DNA of 8,980 nucleotides from JBNJGT01 sp964473285. Its GTDB lineage: Archaea; Nanobdellota; Nanobdellia; Woesearchaeales; JACJVW01. Under the pieces are notes generated by a model. It made no database searches, had not been told where the DNA came from, and saw only the letters and a list, made by a program, of their open reading frames with translations. Position numbers and translations under genes: made by a program. The number at the start of each line of letters is the position of its first letter. Positions within the stretch are counted from its first letter, which is position 1. Of the stretch, positions 7,718 to 8,980 are shown piece by piece. The DNA is taken from contig CAYYOI010000055.1 in assembly GCA_964473285.1 (NCBI GenBank), forward strand, positions 1 through 8,980. Reading direction: 5' to 3'.

Positions 7718-8874
7718 CAGAGCCAACGTCTTTTGCTTGTTCCAGCAATCTCTTTTATTTTTTCTTCATAGGCCTGCATCTTTTCGTTTGTAGATTTCAG
7801 CCGTTGCTCTATCTCTTTAATCTGTTTCTCAATATTCTTTGATTTGAGGCTTGCCTTGAATGCCCTTGATTTCTTTATGAGATCAACAAGTTCTGTTTCC
7901 AGAAGTTTCTGCTCACTCTCCACATCCTTGATAAGCTTTTCAATCTGCCTTTTCTTATTGAAGAATTCCTTGAAACGATCCTCTTTGAAATCCTTGCTCT
8001 TTTTTTCGATTGAACTTGTCTTCTTTGAAATACTATCCAGAATCTCCTTGTGTTCTGATTCAACCTGCTGTTTCTTTGCATTATTCTCTTCAACCAGACT
8101 TTTTAGTTCCTGATTCTTTTTATTTATCTCTCCCCCTATCTTCTCAGCTTCCTGCAGGTTATTTTGTATTGATTTTCTTGATTTTGAAATCTTTGATTCT
8201 GAATCCAGTATACCCTTATTTATCTCCTTGAATTCCTTGAAAAGCTGGTTCAGGTTCTGCTTGACCTCATTGCTTTTTTTCTGTAATCCATCTACCTTTT
8301 CTGTCTCTGATTCTATGCGTTCTTTCTCCTTATCCACTGATTCTGTGAGTCTCTCATATTCCTTTTTTCGTGATATGATATCATTGCTGATTGAATCAAA
8401 CTTCTTTGAGAATTGGGAATCATACTTTCTAAGCTTTTTCTCTACCTCTCCCTTGAAATTTTCGTATCTCTCAAGTTCGTTTATGTCAACCTTCATGGCC
8501 TTGAATTCCTTTGATATATCAGATTTCAATTTCTCGAACTCTTCCTTGAAATCCTGGAGTATAGCACTATCCTTCTTGATCTTTTGCAGGCCTACTTCTG
8601 CCTTATTTGCAAACCCGTCTTTTTTCTGGTCTATCTCATCAGCCTTCTCAATCAGTTTACTGAAATCAATATCCTTCAGGACAAAATAGACCTTGGTAAG
8701 TTTATGCTCCTTTTTGATATAACCTTCATCTTCTAAGAAATCGCCCCACTCTTCAGTCATGGTGGGAGACACACCTAACGCTTTCGCTGCATCCTCCACA
8801 GTGATCCTCTTTTTGTCCTTGATTATTGAGAGCAGCTTATCGATCCCTGTCTCAATTACCCTTTTATCACTCAT
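7717..8874 (-). CDS. Winged-helix N-terminus plus long coiled-coil protein, coupled to secretion ATPase 1
   Basis: A 385-residue protein of unknown function. Residues about 5-67 look like a winged helix: a helix, then ITVEDAAKALGVSP (about 24-37) as a typical helix-turn-helix, then a basic hairpin ending in TKVYFVLK. From about residue 85 to 375 the sequence is almost wholly charged (Lys, Glu, Ser, Gln) with heptad-like hydrophobic spacing, so a long coiled coil is expected. There is no signal peptide, membrane segment or cysteine, so it is probably cytoplasmic. It ends in a basic SKRRWL. The start is ATG at 8874, preceded by GGAAAGGAA; an in-frame GTG at 8901 lies at the TATA-like box and is unlikely. 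The stop overlaps the ATPase 1 start (TGATG), implying coupled translation and a shared job. A scaffold, motor partner or DNA-linked regulator are all possible. The gene is certain; the function is not. Confidence 0.88.
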   Translation of the reverse strand: MSDKRVIETGIDKLLSIIKDKKRITVEDAAKALGVSPTMTEEWGDFLEDEGYIKKEHKLTKVYFVLKDIDFSKLIEKADEIDQKKDGFANKAEVGLQKIKKDSAILQDFKEEFEKLKSDISKEFKAMKVDINELERYENFKGEVEKKLRKYDSQFSKKFDSISNDIISRKKEYERLTESVDKEKERIESETEKVDGLQKKSNEVKQNLNQLFKEFKEINKGILDSESKISKSRKSIQNNLQEAEKIGGEINKKNQELKSLVEENNAKKQQVESEHKEILDSISKKTSSIEKKSKDFKEDRFKEFFNKKRQIEKLIKDVESEQKLLETELVDLIKKSRAFKASLKSKNIEKQIKEIEQRLKSTNEKMQAYEEKIKEIAGTSKRRWL

Positions 8875-8879
8875 AAGAT

Positions 8880-8887
8880 TCCTTTCC
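8880..8887 (-). promoter_or_regulatory. Ribosome binding site of the coiled-coil gene
   Basis: The minus strand reads GGAAAGGA, ending 5 bases before the ATG at 8874. It favours this ATG over the in-frame GTG at 8901, which has the TATA-like box directly at its upstream side and no purine-rich site. Confidence 0.6.
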
Positions 8888-8902
8888 TTGTATGGATTCA
8901 CT

Positions 8903-8910
8903 TATTTAAA
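8903..8910 (-). promoter_or_regulatory. Archaeal TATA-like box for the coiled-coil/ATPase 1 unit
   Basis: The minus strand reads TTTAAATA within a longer AT tract, preceded by the purine-rich AGAAAGAT as a possible BRE. Transcription would start about 22-27 bases further on, near 8880-8885, leaving a very short leader before the ATG at 8874. The leader would include only part of the GGAAAGGAA ribosome site. Confidence 0.6.
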
Positions 8911-8914
8911 AATC

Positions 8915-8964
8915 TTTCTAGCCCCAGGGTGTGTAGATATCCTTTCAACATTATGATTTCTAGC
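8915..8964. repeat. 8-bp direct repeat upstream of the first promoter
   Basis: The plus-strand word tttctagc is found at 8915-8922 and 8957-8964, 42 bases from start to start, or about four helical turns. One copy touches the upstream side of the TATA-like box. It could be a regulator site, but an 8-base match can arise by chance in a stretch this short. Confidence 0.3.
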
Positions 8965-8980
8965 TGATCATAACCATTTT

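Noticed and set aside
7470..7793. Plus-strand reading frame rich in Phe, Leu and Val that looks like a membrane protein
   Set aside because: It is the antisense of the lysine-rich tail: AAA/AAG codons read backwards give TTT/CTT, which makes a false hydrophobic protein. No promoter or ribosome site supports it.
8228..8689. 153-residue plus-strand open frame, Ser/Phe/Leu-rich
   Set aside because: It is the antisense of the Lys/Glu/Ser-rich coiled coil and has no recognisable domain or start signals.
1..8980. CRISPR array, tRNA, rRNA, insertion sequence or prophage genes
   Set aside because: No regularly spaced repeats, cloverleaf-like segments, transposase motifs or terminal inverted repeats were seen; coding sequence fills nearly all of the window.

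Overview
All six genes I can support lie on the minus strand, so the window reads from right to left. Gene order by transcription is: winged-helix/coiled-coil protein, secretion ATPase 1, CBS-domain protein, metallo-beta-lactamase-fold hydrolase, secretion ATPase 2, and a type II secretion F/TadC-like membrane platform. The host is most likely an archaeon. Both ATPases look like archaeal type II/IV secretion ATPases (ArlI/TadA/GspE superfamily), the platform has about nine predicted membrane segments in the ArlJ/TadC style, and archaeal TATA-like boxes (TTTAAATA) sit just upstream of two gene starts, next to clear Shine-Dalgarno sequences. The base composition is moderately AT-rich. I cannot fix the lineage; a DPANN-type or euryarchaeal-type genome would both fit.

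Layout. Positions 8875-8980 are a promoter region with a TATA-like box and an 8-bp direct repeat. A first transcription unit starts there: the coiled-coil gene (7717-8874) is fused by a TGATG stop/start overlap to ATPase 1 (5540-7717), and the CBS gene (5126-5506) follows after 33 bases. A second TATA-like box lies in the 50-base gap before the hydrolase gene (4491-5075). That gene is joined by another TGATG overlap to ATPase 2 (2230-4491), which is joined by an ATGA overlap to the platform gene (53-2233). The last 52 bases hold no recognisable gene or convincing terminator.

How the genes may work together. ATPase 2 and the platform form a textbook motor/membrane pair of a type IV pilus-like or Tad-like assembly or secretion machine, and the 4-base overlap supports their stoichiometric production. 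ATPase 1 belongs to a different branch and carries an unusual lysine-rich N-terminal tail. It is translated with a DNA-binding-like/coiled-coil protein that could be a scaffold or regulator. The CBS protein (a probable nucleotide sensor) and the hydrolase are not standard parts of such machines. No pilin, prepilin peptidase or second platform is present, so the substrate is unknown. The most interesting aspect is the two-ATPase, one-platform cluster with these accessory proteins.
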